64,000 bases of DNA, taken from Saprospiraceae bacterium (lineage in GTDB: Bacteria; Bacteroidota; Bacteroidia; Chitinophagales; Saprospiraceae). Below, piece after piece: positions 51,583 through 60,106 of the stretch (the stretch's first letter is position 1; each line of letters opens with the position of its first letter). The DNA is taken from assembly GCA_016719855.1 (NCBI GenBank), contig JADJYH010000047.1, positions 24,756 through 88,755 of the forward strand. The letters are read 5' to 3'. The notes below the pieces were generated by a model. The model made no database searches. It was given only the letters and a program-made list of their open reading frames with translations, and was not told where the DNA came from. The position numbers and the translations under genes were made by a program.

Positions 51583-53882
51583 CTACGGTTTCGTCCCATT
51601 TTTCCACGACACCGGCTCCATTTTCACATCCCTCGAATTACCGCCGATGCCAATATTGAATACGCCACTATCCCAGTCAAACTTTAGCTCGTTGTCATAA
51701 TATTTCAACAATTCCTCTTTGATTTCAAATTCGACTACCTTGCTCTCACCGGGTTGTAGCATGATTTTTTTGAACCCCTTCAGCTCCTTCACTGGGCGGC
51801 TGATTCTTGCCACCGGGTCACCAATATACAATTGGACGACTTCTTCCCCAGCAAATTTGCCAGTATTTATCACCTTCACGCTGGCCCTTAAATCAAATGG
51901 ACTTCTTCCCAGAATTGCGGAATGTTTAACATCATTTCTTCGTAAACAAACGGCGAATAGCCAATGCCGTAGCCAAACGGGAACAGCGGGTCGTTCGAAC
52001 TATCGAGGTAGTTGGATTGGAACTTGGTCTGGTAGCTGCCATTGTAGGGGCGGCCCGTCGGTTTGTGGTTGTAGTACAGCGGGATCTGCCCGATGCTTCG
52101 TGGGAAAGTCGCCGTCAGTTTGCCGCTTGGGTTCACGTCACCGAAGAGCACGTCGGCGATGGCGTTGCCAGCCTCAGTGCCGGGTGCCCAGACGTTGAGT
52201 ATCGCTGCGCAATGAGCGTCCTCCCACTCCAAGGTTAGTGGCCTTCCAGTGAACAGCACCAACACCACGGGCTTGCCCGTTTTAACCAATTCCTCCAACA
52301 ACTTGCGTTGGCTTTCCGGGATGCCGATGTCCGTCCTGCTGCTCGATTCGCCGCTCATGCTCTCCGATTCGCCCAGTACTGCCACGATGATGTCGGCCTT
52401 GGCACTGGTTTCGAGGGCATTGCGAAGCAAAGTCTCTGGAGAGATTGGGTCGAGCGTGACCCTCGGCTGATTGAAAAAATTGAGGCGGTGGATGAACGAG
52501 GTGTCGTCCGTGATGTTCGAGCCTTTGGCATAAAACGTGGCCAGTTTCGGGGCAACGTTTTTCACGCCTTCCATCACACTTACCGACTTCTCCCACTCCC
52601 CGCCGATGACCCAAGTACCGAGCATGTCCCGGTGGTTATCAGCCAATGGGCCAACGAAGGCAACCGTCTTCCCGGTCTTTGCCAATGGCAGTATTTGCTT
52701 GTCGTTTTTCAACAAAACAAAGCTGTGCGACGCCACTTCACGGGCAGCCTTGCGGTTTTCGGGCGTCATGATTTCCTTGGCCGGACGGCTCTCGTCGAGG
52801 CGACCGTAAGCATCCTTGAATAAGCCCATCTTCCATTTAGCCTCCAGAATGCGACGACAGGCGAGGTCAATGTCCGCCATTTTCACTTTGCCCTCGTCCA
52901 AGGATTTTTTCAAAGTGGTCAAAAAACCCTCGCCCACCATGTCCATGTCAACCCCGGCTTTGAGGGCTAGTGCGCTGACCGTCTGCAAGTCGCCGAGGCC
53001 GTGCGCCGACATCTCGTTTATGGCCGTGTAGTCCGTCACCACGAAGCCCTTGAAGCCCCATTGGTTGCGCAGCACATCCGTCATCAGCCAGCGGTTGGCG
53101 GTGGCGGGCACTTCGTCCACCACGTTGAAGCTGGTCATGATGCTGCCCGCACCTGCCTCCACGGCGGCTTTGTATGGCGGCAGGTAGTAATTGTACATGG
53201 CGCTGCGACTCATGTCCACGGTGTTGTAGTCACGCCCGGCTTCGGCTGCGCCGTAAAGTGCGTAGTGCTTCACGCAGGCCATGAGCGAGTTGTTCTTGGA
53301 CAAATCGTCGCCCTGATAGCCCCGCACCATCGCCTTGGCAATTTGCGAACCGAGGTATGGGTCCTCACCGTTGCCCTCGCTAATGCGGCCCCAACGGGGG
53401 TCACGGGCGATGTCCACCATTGGTGAGAAAGTCCAGTTCAGCCCCTCGGCAGTGGCTTCTTGGGCGGCGATGCGGGCCGATTTTTCCACCAAGCCCATGT
53501 CCCAAGTAGCGGCAAGACCCAGCGGTATCGGGAAAATGGTGCGGTGGCCGTGAATCACGTCGAGGCCGAAGAATAGCGGGATTTTGAGCCTGCTCTTCTC
53601 CATCGCTATCTTTTGGATGGCCTTCATTCGCACCGGGTCGTGCGAACCGAACATGCCACCAACCTGTCCGGCGATGATTTTCTTCTCAGTGTCAGCGCTT
53701 ACCGTCGTCCCAGTGGGCACATAGCCCGTCACCACGAGGTTGAGCTGCCCGATTTTTTCGTCAACGGTCATCTTTTTCAGTAGGCCATCAATATGGGCCT
53801 TCATTTTGGCGTCTTGCGCCGTGGCAGTTTGCAGCAATAGGAAAGTGCAAAGGCACAGCAAAATGGTGTTGGTCCTTTTCAT
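51583..53882 (-). CDS. bglX: GH3 beta-glucosidase (BglX type), one frameshift
   Basis: From ATG 53882 (signal peptide MKRTNTILLCLCTFLLLQ, ending TATAQ) the protein is about 767 residues. It has the GH3 N-terminal barrel with FFGLDVIHGHRTIFPIPL, DPRWGRISEGNGEDPYLG, CVKHYALYGA and the nucleophile region GFVVTDYTAINEM. A C-terminal GH3 domain (SFVLLKNDKQILPL, GESESMSGES) and a fibronectin III-like domain (GEEVVQLYIGD) follow. Near 51902 one base added joins PQFWEE to PFDLRASVKVINTG. It should hydrolyse beta-glucosides in the periplasm or outside. ATG 53936 upstream would bury the signal peptide and is not preferred. Confidence 0.93.
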
Positions 53883-54086
53883 GTTGTTATAGTTTAATGG
53901 CGTGTTGGGCGATTGGCGGGTTGACGTTTTAGGCAATCATTACCTAATCCGCAACAGCGCCAACCCCCCCAACACGCTTGCGATGCAATGGTCGGGCATT
54001 CAGTGGAGACTACCAAAGGGAAGGAAAGAAAAATGAAGCGCAAAAGATTTATAAGGCTGTCAAAACCTTTTTGTCAAAAATCAAGA

Positions 54087-54121
54087 TTGCCCGTTTACGA
54101 GCAAAACTCATAAACGGGCCA
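54087..54121 (-). terminator. Hairpin after small acidic protein gene
   Basis: A 13-bp stem with one mismatch (54089-54101 with 54107-54119) lies 40 bp past the stop of the 54161-54469 gene. On the minus strand it is followed by AATCTTGATTTTT. The GTTTACGAGC core recurs at 59.4 and 60.2 kb. Confidence 0.6.
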
Positions 54122-54160
54122 TAACTGCTTGATTGGAAAGGGCTGGGGACAGTTTTTTTT

Positions 54161-54469
54161 CTATAGATTACTGTAAAGATTGTTCTCTTCATCCTCGCTG
54201 CCAACTTCTTCTTGTTCATCGTCCAATTCCGAGCCTGGCACGTCAAGGTCTCCGCCAGTCACATCGTCTTCAAATCCTTTTTCGTTGGGTGCACCGGGTG
54301 ATTCATTGGGTGTTTTTTCCTTGGTAGGATTTTCAGGGTCTATGTCCGCTTCTTCGTGGGACTTCTTGTAAATATCCTCACTTGGCGGATAAAGTGGGTA
54401 TCCTACCGCATTTTCGTCAATGTCTATTTCTTTTTTGAGTGGCAGTCCTGTTCGATTATTGTCTTGCAT
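54161..54469 (-). CDS. Small acidic hypothetical protein
   Basis: This 102-residue protein is rich in Asp, Glu and Pro. It has an N-terminal KEIDIDENAVGYPLYPPSED segment and a strongly acidic tail (DDEQEEVGSEDEE). It has no signal peptide, no membrane segment and no cysteine. It looks disordered. Similar short acidic proteins with a YPLYPxSEDIY-like segment are common as conserved hypotheticals in Bacteroidota; no function is known to me. It stands alone. Confidence 0.7.
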   Translation of the reverse strand: MQDNNRTGLPLKKEIDIDENAVGYPLYPPSEDIYKKSHEEADIDPENPTKEKTPNESPGAPNEKGFEDDVTGGDLDVPGSELDDEQEEVGSEDEENNLYSNL

Positions 54470-54649
54470 GATGAAAGATTTAAAAGATTAAATTAAAATT
54501 AGAATCACTGATATAACTGGGTACATGGTGCAATGTTCAAACATGCATCCTCCAATACTATTAAGTGCAACGTAAATACAATTTCTTGATATTTTACCCC
54601 TCCTTGCCGTCCCGAACAGCGGGACAGGCTCTTCGGCGGCTCGTCGGGG

Positions 54650-54761
54650 TTATTCCTTGTATCTTTGAAAAAGCGGTAGTTTGAGCAAGCTTGAGCTTGT
54701 GCCTTATTTAAAGTTACTATGCGGCTGCTTCATTCGGCAGTGGAACACCTTGTGCCAACGG
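54650..54761 (+). repeat. Direct repeat, left copy
   Basis: About 112 bp that recur at 57154-57351. Shared segments include TGAAAAAGCGGTAGTTTGAG, TTATTTAAAGTTACTATG, GGCTGCTTCATTCGGCAG and TTGTGCCAACGG. The right copy carries an extra palindromic insert. The left copy ends next to the tRNA-like remnant. Confidence 0.88.
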
Positions 54762-54770
54762 GTGACATAC

Positions 54771-54860
54771 TTGGCACAACTGGGACTTGAACCAGCGGGG
54801 TTGCTAGGGCTTGTTGAGCAGAAAGCACGGACTAACAGTCCATGTTACTCCTCAGCCAAA
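54771..54860 (-). other. Degenerate tRNA-like sequence (Asn-type anticodon arm)
   Basis: On the minus strand there is a perfect anticodon arm ATGGA-CTGTTAG-TCCGT (54843-54827; GTT anticodon) and, further 3', a T-arm-like CTGGTTCAAGTCCCAG (54795-54780). That T-arm would be perfect with one more G. A D-arm is short, the variable region is too long, and the 3' acceptor strand TTGTGCC has no matching 5' strand. It is not an intact tRNA gene. Confidence 0.35.
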
Positions 54861-54866
54861 GAATTC

Positions 54867-54874
54867 TATATTTG
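54867..54874 (+). promoter_or_regulatory. Candidate -7 element for cbpA-cbpM
   Basis: TATATTTG matches TAnnTTTG, 57 bases before the cbpA ATG. A clear -33 TTG/TTTG is not seen at the usual distance. Confidence 0.4.
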
Positions 54875-54930
54875 CAGTGATACAATTCTTGCCTGTCGAG
54901 CAACACTAAAATAAACCGCATCAACAAAAC

Positions 54931-55821
54931 ATGGCATTTATAGATTATTATAAAATAATGGGCGTTGAGAAGGGAGCATCTGAGGATGACATCAAGAAGG
55001 CGTACAGAAAATTAGCTCGGAAATATCATCCGGACTTGAATCCCAACGATAAAGTAGCGGAACAGAAGTTCAAAGAAGTCAATGAGGCCAATGAAGTGCT
55101 GAGTAACGCTGAAAATCGTGCGAAATACGACAAATATGGCAAGGACTGGCAACATGCTGAAGCGTTTGAGCAGGCAAACCAACAGCAACAAAGGCAACGA
55201 ACTTACCAACAAGGGTCATCAGGTGGTTTTTCAGATGGCAGCTATTCCGACTTTTTCGAAAGCATGTTTGGGGGTGGAACCAGGTCAAGAGGCCAAAGCG
55301 TAAAATTCAGGGGGCAAGACTACCAAGCCGAACTGCGACTTGGCCTGAAAGATGTTTACACTACGCACAAGCGCACTTTGACGGTGAATGGCAAAAACAT
55401 TCGACTCACCATACCGGCGGGCGTCAAGGATGGCCAGGTCATCAGCATCAAAGGTCAAGGAGGTGAGGGGGTAAATGGCGGCCCCAACGGTGATTTAATC
55501 ATCAGTTTCTCCATTGAAAACCACACGAAGTTTAAGCTTGACGACAACAACCTCTATGCCACGGTAGATTTGGATCTGTACCTTGCCATATTGGGAGGGG
55601 ACATCACGGTGGATACTTTTGATGGAAAAGTAAAGCTCAAAGTCAAGCCTGAAACGCAAAACGGAACAAAAGTAAAACTAAAGGGAAAGGGATTTCCAGT
55701 CTATAAAAAGGAAGGTGAGTATGGGGATCTATACCTCACTTTTCAACTAAAAATCCCCACCAACCTAACAGAAAAGGAGCAAGAACTATTCAGCGAACTA
55801 TCTAAACTCAGGCCAGCATGA
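54931..55821 (+). CDS. cbpA: CbpA-like DnaJ-family co-chaperone
   Basis: This 296-residue cytoplasmic co-chaperone stimulates DnaK ATPase. The J-domain is at residues 5-70 with the HPD motif in ARKYHPDLNP. A Gln/Gly-rich linker (about 80-120) follows, then a DnaJ C-terminal substrate-binding region (about 125-290: LTIPAGVKDGQVISIKGQG, YATVDLDLYLAILGG). It has no CxxCxGxG zinc finger, so it is the class B/CbpA type and not DnaJ itself. Its stop overlaps the start of cbpM (ATGA), as expected for a CbpA-CbpM pair. The pair lies between long direct repeats. Confidence 0.93.
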   Translation: MAFIDYYKIMGVEKGASEDDIKKAYRKLARKYHPDLNPNDKVAEQKFKEVNEANEVLSNAENRAKYDKYGKDWQHAEAFEQANQQQQRQRTYQQGSSGGFSDGSYSDFFESMFGGGTRSRGQSVKFRGQDYQAELRLGLKDVYTTHKRTLTVNGKNIRLTIPAGVKDGQVISIKGQGGEGVNGGPNGDLIISFSIENHTKFKLDDNNLYATVDLDLYLAILGGDITVDTFDGKVKLKVKPETQNGTKVKLKGKGFPVYKKEGEYGDLYLTFQLKIPTNLTEKEQELFSELSKLRPA

Positions 55822-56120
55822 GCACAGAAAACTATATCCCAGTCCAGCAATTGTGTGCGTACTATCAAATCGAAATGTCCTTCATCGACAACCTGAATGA
55901 ATATGGGTTGATTGAAATCAGTACCATTGAAGCATCCCAGTTCATACACCATGACAGGATAACTGACCTTGAAAAAATGATACGCCTGCACCACGAACTG
56001 GACATCAATATGGCGGGCATTGATTCCGTCCTGCACCTTTTGAAAAAAATAGATGACCTTCAAACAGAATTACTTGCAATTCGAAATAGGCTGCGGATAT
56101 ATGACGATGATGAAGTTTGA
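55818..56120 (+). CDS. cbpM: CbpM-like chaperone modulator
   Basis: This 100-residue protein is of the CbpM/MerR-helix type, which binds the J-domain of CbpA and inhibits it. It starts MSTENYIPVQQLCAYYQIEM. The middle IHHDRITDLEKMIRLHHEL and the C-terminal coiled helix LLKKIDDLQTELLAIRNRL are family features. It overlaps cbpA by four bases (ATGA), so the two products should be made in balance. Assignment rests on both sequence and position. Confidence 0.9.
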   Translation: MSTENYIPVQQLCAYYQIEMSFIDNLNEYGLIEISTIEASQFIHHDRITDLEKMIRLHHELDINMAGIDSVLHLLKKIDDLQTELLAIRNRLRIYDDDEV

Positions 56121-56416
56121 GGCCCAAGGGGCTAAACTTGAGGGAAGGTGACATGCTTATAGCTATAACCTTGAAGCCATCAGTTAAAAAATGGCACTAC
56201 GGTGAAACTAGATGCTTGACCTAATGTTCAAATCTGCTTTTGTTATCTTCCAACTTTTTCAACCCGTTCCGAGCAACCATTCCTACAACCTTGCATCCTT
56301 ACTTCTGAATGGCTAACCTAGACTATACTTCGACGTAAGGTATTTCTTATCACTACTCATAGCACCGGTTAATCCCTTTGTGAATCTGCATTTATTCACC
56401 TTAAATATCATTTGCC
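56121..56416. other. Intergenic, no gene seen
   Basis: Nearly 300 AT-rich bases between cbpM and the lipoprotein gene. I see no gene, strong hairpin or clear promoter match. Confidence 0.4.
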
Positions 56417-57190
56417 ATGCTGACCAAAATCATGTTCCGCACTTGCATCCTTGTGGTGCTAACTACCATGTTCGCTTGTGTACCCGATGAACCCGCAATG
56501 CCCAATATCGAGACGGATGCCCTACTGATGACCAACGAAACTGGCGATATTCAATCTCTTGATAACACACTTTCTCGCATAATTATTCAAGATGAACAGC
56601 CCACGGCCTGCACCTACGAGCCTTGCAGCACCCTGCTCCCCAAACTCTACAAAGCTTACCAGGACTTGGCAAACGAAACCTGCCAGACCCAATGGTATTG
56701 CGCCACCTGCTGCCTGGAAGACAAGTTGACGGAGATATTGGCCACTGTCAAACCCAATACTGAATATTGCCACATGGCTGTTGGAGCCGATGCGCTGGCA
56801 AAGCCCGTGCCTGTCAACCCCACCCTTGCCGTTGCGATTTTGCCCAACTACTGCTTGATAGAAGGAGCCTCGCTATGGGCCACAAACCCAGTGAAACCGG
56901 GCAATCCACCTTATTCCCAGGCAATCTACACGGTGGAGTGGTTTAAGAATGGACAGCCCATCGGCACCGGAGCGCACTTATCGGATTGCATTTGTGGTGA
57001 AAACGTGACCGTCAAGGTGCTAAATACCTTGACCGGAGCGAAGGGCAGTGCTGTCTTTTGGCGCAGCCTTGTACTGGTGATGAATAACGCTTTACTGAGG
57101 GTTGCTTACTTGGCGCTTGCAAGTCACAGATTTGCAAGAACTGGGGCTATTGAGTTATTCTCTTGTATCTCTGAAAAAGCGGTAGTTTGA
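56417..57190 (+). CDS. Cys-rich lipoprotein of unknown function, C-terminus suspect
   Basis: The N-terminus is a lipoprotein signal (CILVVLTTMFAC, lipobox Cys near residue 21). The body to about residue 215 is soluble and rich in Cys (ACTYEPCSTLLP, CQTQWYCATCCLEDK). A later part (YTVEWFKNGQPIGTGAHLSD, CICGENVTVKVLN) looks like an Ig-like or PKD-like module. After about 57065 the reading frame runs into unrelated sequence and then into repeat copy 2, so the last ~40 residues are probably not native. A one-base shift there would end the protein as SFGAALYW. No family is recognised. Confidence 0.65.
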   Translation: MLTKIMFRTCILVVLTTMFACVPDEPAMPNIETDALLMTNETGDIQSLDNTLSRIIIQDEQPTACTYEPCSTLLPKLYKAYQDLANETCQTQWYCATCCLEDKLTEILATVKPNTEYCHMAVGADALAKPVPVNPTLAVAILPNYCLIEGASLWATNPVKPGNPPYSQAIYTVEWFKNGQPIGTGAHLSDCICGENVTVKVLNTLTGAKGSAVFWRSLVLVMNNALLRVAYLALASHRFARTGAIELFSCISEKAVV

Positions 57191-57351
57191 GCAAGTGTTC
57201 CCAAAGGGACAAGTGAGCGAAGCGGCTCTTGCGCAATGTGTAGCAGACCCACCGCAAGAGCCGCTTCGCTCAACTCTTGCTTGAACTTGTGCCTTATTTA
57301 AAGTTACTATGAGGCTGCTTCATTCGGCAGATGGAACACTTGTGCCAACGG
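57154..57351 (+). repeat. Direct repeat, right copy, interrupted by a palindromic insert
   Basis: Same repeat as 54650-54761, but split by about 83 extra bases (57196-57278). The insert contains a perfect 20-bp inverted repeat (57214-57233 with 57253-57272) around a 19-base loop. After the shared CAACGG the two copies diverge. Confidence 0.88.
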
Positions 57352-57365
57352 ATTCTTGAAACTAA

Positions 57366-57396
57366 AAACGGTCTGTTCATCTCGAGCAGACCGTTT
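57366..57396. repeat. 10-bp hairpin after repeat copy 2
   Basis: AAACGGTCTG (57366-57375) pairs with CAGACCGTTT (57387-57396) around an 11-base loop. No T-run follows, so its role is unclear. Confidence 0.6.
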
Positions 57397-57616
57397 ACAG
57401 TTCTTACAAGTTTGCAACTTGCAAGGCTCGGCGATTGGCAAATAAGCAGTCCTTGCTTTTTACGAATTATTGGTCAATTGCTGAAAGGAATGCCTGCAAA
57501 ACTGTTCATATGTAGCCTTGCAATTTGCAAACTTGCAAGAACTTAGAAACTTAGATGCTGCTAAAACATACTTGCGACAACCGGGATAATTTTAGCGTTT
57601 CAATTATCATTTCTCG

Positions 57617-58413
57617 TTAATTTTTCAGTTCACCTTCAAATACAGTAACTGCCTCGCCATAAATCAATACTTCGTTTTCGAGCAATTCAGTAGTCATCGT
57701 ACCTGTTCGTAAAGAAGATTGAAAGGCATTAAATTTATTTTTATGAAGCTTAGTTGCCCAATATTTGGTTAGGAATGTTTGTACGCCTCCCGTTACAGGG
57801 TCTTCGTTTGTGCCTGCCCAAGGCCAAAAATACCGATAGTGAAAATCAAAATTGAGGCTATTGGATTTAGCAGTTACCAAAATACCATGGATACCGCTAT
57901 ATGAATTTACCAAAGCCAAAAAATCAGGTTTTAAATTGGCTAATGTGTCCGAGTTATCAATTTCAATTAAAATAATTTTTCTATCTGGACTAAATCTTGT
58001 GTTCACGGTTTTGTCTATGCCAATTGCATCAAGCACCGATTGTGGGACATCTATTTCAGTGGTTTCATAAACAGGAAATTGCATTACTATCTTATCATTC
58101 GTTTTCCCAATTTTTAATTCAACATTATCGGAGTTGATGAAAATGATATTTTGCAGGGTTGTGGCCTCAAAAATTATTTTTGAAGCTGCTAATGTGGCGT
58201 GCCCACATAAAGAAATTTCCATTTTTGGCGTGAAAAATCTAATTCTGTAAATGTTGTTATTTATTTTTTTATAAATGCAGTTTCCGAAAACCCAATTTCT
58301 GTTGCAATGCTTTGCATATCTGTACTGCCTAAATCGCCTTCGACAATACAAACCGCAGCAGGGTTTCCTTTAAATTTTTGATTAGTAAAAGCGTCAACAA
58401 AATATGTTTTCAT
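57617..58413 (-). CDS. PhzF-family isomerase-like protein (one frameshift)
   Basis: From ATG 58413 (MKTYFVDAFTNQKFKGNPAA, the PhzF opening with catalytic-region Glu in IGFSETAFI) the frame must gain one base at T7 58264-58270 to continue KINNNIYRIRFFTP. The corrected product is 265 residues. SLCGHATLAAS and WAGTNEDPVTGG are conserved PhzF blocks forming the two-fold diaminopimelate-epimerase-like fold. PhzF members isomerise small carboxylates; only a few make phenazines, and no phenazine genes are near. The gene is clearly more AT-rich than the core genes, which suggests transfer. Confidence 0.9.
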
Positions 58414-58697
58414 GTTAAATTTTCTTTGAGTTTAGAGCTTTGTCAAAATAGCACAGAACGTTTGAAAGATTTATGCAGTAATTATTGGGGGGATTTTCCG
58501 CAGACGCTTCAAAGTTAGCGATTCGCCCCCCCAATAATTATTGCATAAATCTTATGTTATGACGTGGTTGTTCTTTCTTTCTCTTTCTGTTAGTGGTTTA
58601 CAATAAGTTTTCGTGCTATCGTTCCTTGTTTTGTTGTAACGTAAACTATGTAAACACCGTTGTTGTCAAGTTGTAAATTTGTTGTCTTTTTTTTTTG
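58414..58697. other. Intergenic with long palindrome
   Basis: Lies between the PhzF start and the zinc-ribbon gene end. It holds a 27-bp-stem palindrome (58466-58553) and no gene. Confidence 0.6.
58466..58553. repeat. 27-bp-stem palindrome, possible attC-like site
   Basis: Arms 58466-58492 and 58527-58553 pair at 26 of 27 positions with a 34-base loop containing TCCGCAGACGCTTC. It lies 3' of the zinc-ribbon gene and 5' of the PhzF gene, both on the minus strand. That is the position a recombination site would have in a cassette array. Confidence 0.8.
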
Positions 58698-58964
58698 TTA
58701 TTTGTTTTTCCACCTATCCAAACGCTTCATTCCTCTGGTAAATAACCAAGATGTGAATTTGGAATGACCACCTTCCATCATTTTCTTTTTGCAAAACTCT
58801 TGAAATTCATTCACATTCCCACCTTTATAAATAAATGCACCTTTTTCATAACAGTAGGAGCAATACATTTTGCTTTTACTACCGTCAGCATTTGTGCCTC
58901 CGCCTTTTTCGTCCCGCTTCAAAGGCATTCCGCAGGACTGGCAATTTTTGTAAGATGTTTTCAT
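58698..58964 (-). CDS. Zinc-ribbon domain protein
   Basis: This 88-residue cytoplasmic protein has two CxxC pairs: CQSCGMPL near the N-terminus and CSYCYEKG at about residue 35. Between them is GGGTNADGSKSKMYC, the pattern of the putative zinc-ribbon family common in Bacteroidota and in mobile gene cassettes. The C-terminal half is basic (MMEGGHSKFTSWLFTRGMKRL). Function is unknown. It is AT-rich like its PhzF neighbour and has palindromic DNA on both sides. Confidence 0.85.
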   Translation of the reverse strand: MKTSYKNCQSCGMPLKRDEKGGGTNADGSKSKMYCSYCYEKGAFIYKGGNVNEFQEFCKKKMMEGGHSKFTSWLFTRGMKRLDRWKNK

Positions 58965-59708
58965 TGTTTTTATTTTGTTATTTAGTTGTGCCTACTCTGT
59001 TCAGTTTTCGGCTACCCCGTTCGTTACGTGCGGTCTTACAATTGCTCATAACTTACTATACCCGCTACTCCATAACGCCAATAGACCCATTTTGGGAGCA
59101 ATTGCCGCTATTCAGTTGCGTGTATTTCCGCTTTGTCCTCATCTTGCCCGACAAAGTAGTATGCACAAATTGTTAACGTGCTAATCTGTCAAGCTTCTGC
59201 CAAAATCCGAATTTGGCACAAAACAAAGGTAATCAAGCGTTTTCAAAACTTTCCAAGATTTGCAAACTTGCAAGGATTGCTATGCCAAACCTTATCCAAT
59301 AAAAAAATTGGCCGAACCCATTACTGTGTCCGACCAAATTTAACTCCGCTCGCACCATCCTTCCCATTACATTCGGTCTTTCCTTTGAAAAACGGGATGC
59401 TCGTTACGAGCTTTGCTCGTAAACGAACCTTGGTAGAGGCCGCTGGCCTCCTCAGCAAATTCGTCACGACTCAGAAGCAAAGCTAGTCAAAACCCCTACA
59501 TTTGCCCGAACAAACAACTATGCGATACAAAATCCTTGACCAGCATGGGCCGTTCTTTGATTATAAGCACAGGTAGGTGGCCAGCGGGGCCAATTTTTTG
59601 GAAAAATTGTTTGTGCCGAATCGAAAAAAATGGTGGACGGATGGGCGATTTTAAGGACGACTTTGGCAGGATTACAAAATCGCATATCTTTAGCCAAAAA
59701 TCACTGCC
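58965..59708. other. Intergenic, repeats and palindromes only
   Basis: About 740 bases with no gene I can support. It includes an inverted repeat CAATTGCTC/GAGCAATTG (59039-59047 with 59096-59104) and the palindrome at 59399-59426. It also has the word TTTGCAAACTTGCAAG near 59260, shared with 57.5 kb. A very short frame at 59520 (MRYKILDQHGPFFDYK) might be a remnant but is too short to call. Confidence 0.45.
59399..59426. repeat. Palindrome with GCTCGT/ACGAGC core
   Basis: TCGTTACGAG-CTTTG-CTCGTAAACGA forms a hairpin. The core ACGAGCTTTGCTCGT recurs at 60208-60222, and a related core lies at 54089-54119. Confidence 0.7.
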
Positions 59709-60106
59709 ATGAAAGGATTTAAAACCAACATTGAAAGGCCACCCTGCAAAACGAAAATTTTCCGGAAAGTTTTGTACACGGCCAAGCACGTGCAGCTGGT
59801 GCTGATGACCCTGAAGGCTGGGGAAGAGATTGGCGAGGAGGTTCACCCCGATAACGACCAGTTCTTCCGGTTTGAGGGCGGCAACGGCAAATGCGTCATC
59901 GATGGCCATGAATACGCAGTCAAAGAAGGCGATGCCGTCGTCATTCCAGCCGGGGCCAGGCACAACATTATTAATGTAGACCGTTCGTCGGAGCTAAAAT
60001 GTACACCCTGTATTCCCCGCCGCATCACAAGGACGGGATCGTGCGGGCCACGAAAAAAGAAGCCGAAAGCAAGAAGGAAGAATTCGATGGCGTGACGACG
60101 GAATAA
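59709..60106 (+). CDS. Cupin-domain protein (one frameshift)
   Basis: This small cytoplasmic protein has a single cupin barrel: VQLVLMTLKAGEEIGEEVHP, then DQFFRFEGGNGKCVIDG and DAVVIPAGARHNIIN. The metal-binding His/Glu/His pattern of cupin motifs 1 and 2 is visible. The frame breaks at A4 59996-59999: one A added gives KMYTLYSPPHHKDG and an end at 60106 (FDGVTTE), about 132 residues. Its ligand is unknown. Palindromic repeats of the same family lie on both sides. Confidence 0.85.

Larger units (their letters stand above)
54470..54930. other. Intergenic: repeat copy 1, tRNA-like remnant and promoter
   Basis: No protein gene is seen. It holds the left copy of a direct repeat (54650-54761), a tRNA-Asn-like remnant on the minus strand (54771-54860), and a TATATTTG promoter-like motif (54867-54874) for cbpA. 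Confidence 0.6.

Noticed and set aside
54771..54860. A functional tRNA gene
   Set aside because: The 5' acceptor strand is missing, the D-arm is short and the variable region too long. I kept it only as a tRNA-like remnant.
54931..56120. The DnaJ-like gene as dnaJ proper
   Set aside because: The zinc-finger CxxCxGxG repeats of DnaJ are absent, and a CbpM-type modulator gene overlaps its end.
57617..58413. A phenazine biosynthesis locus
   Set aside because: Only a PhzF-type protein is present. None of the other phenazine genes is nearby and most PhzF relatives have other roles.
59520..59576. A small open frame starting MRYKILDQHGPFF as a transposase start
   Set aside because: Eighteen codons are too few to assign, and no continuation was found in other frames.
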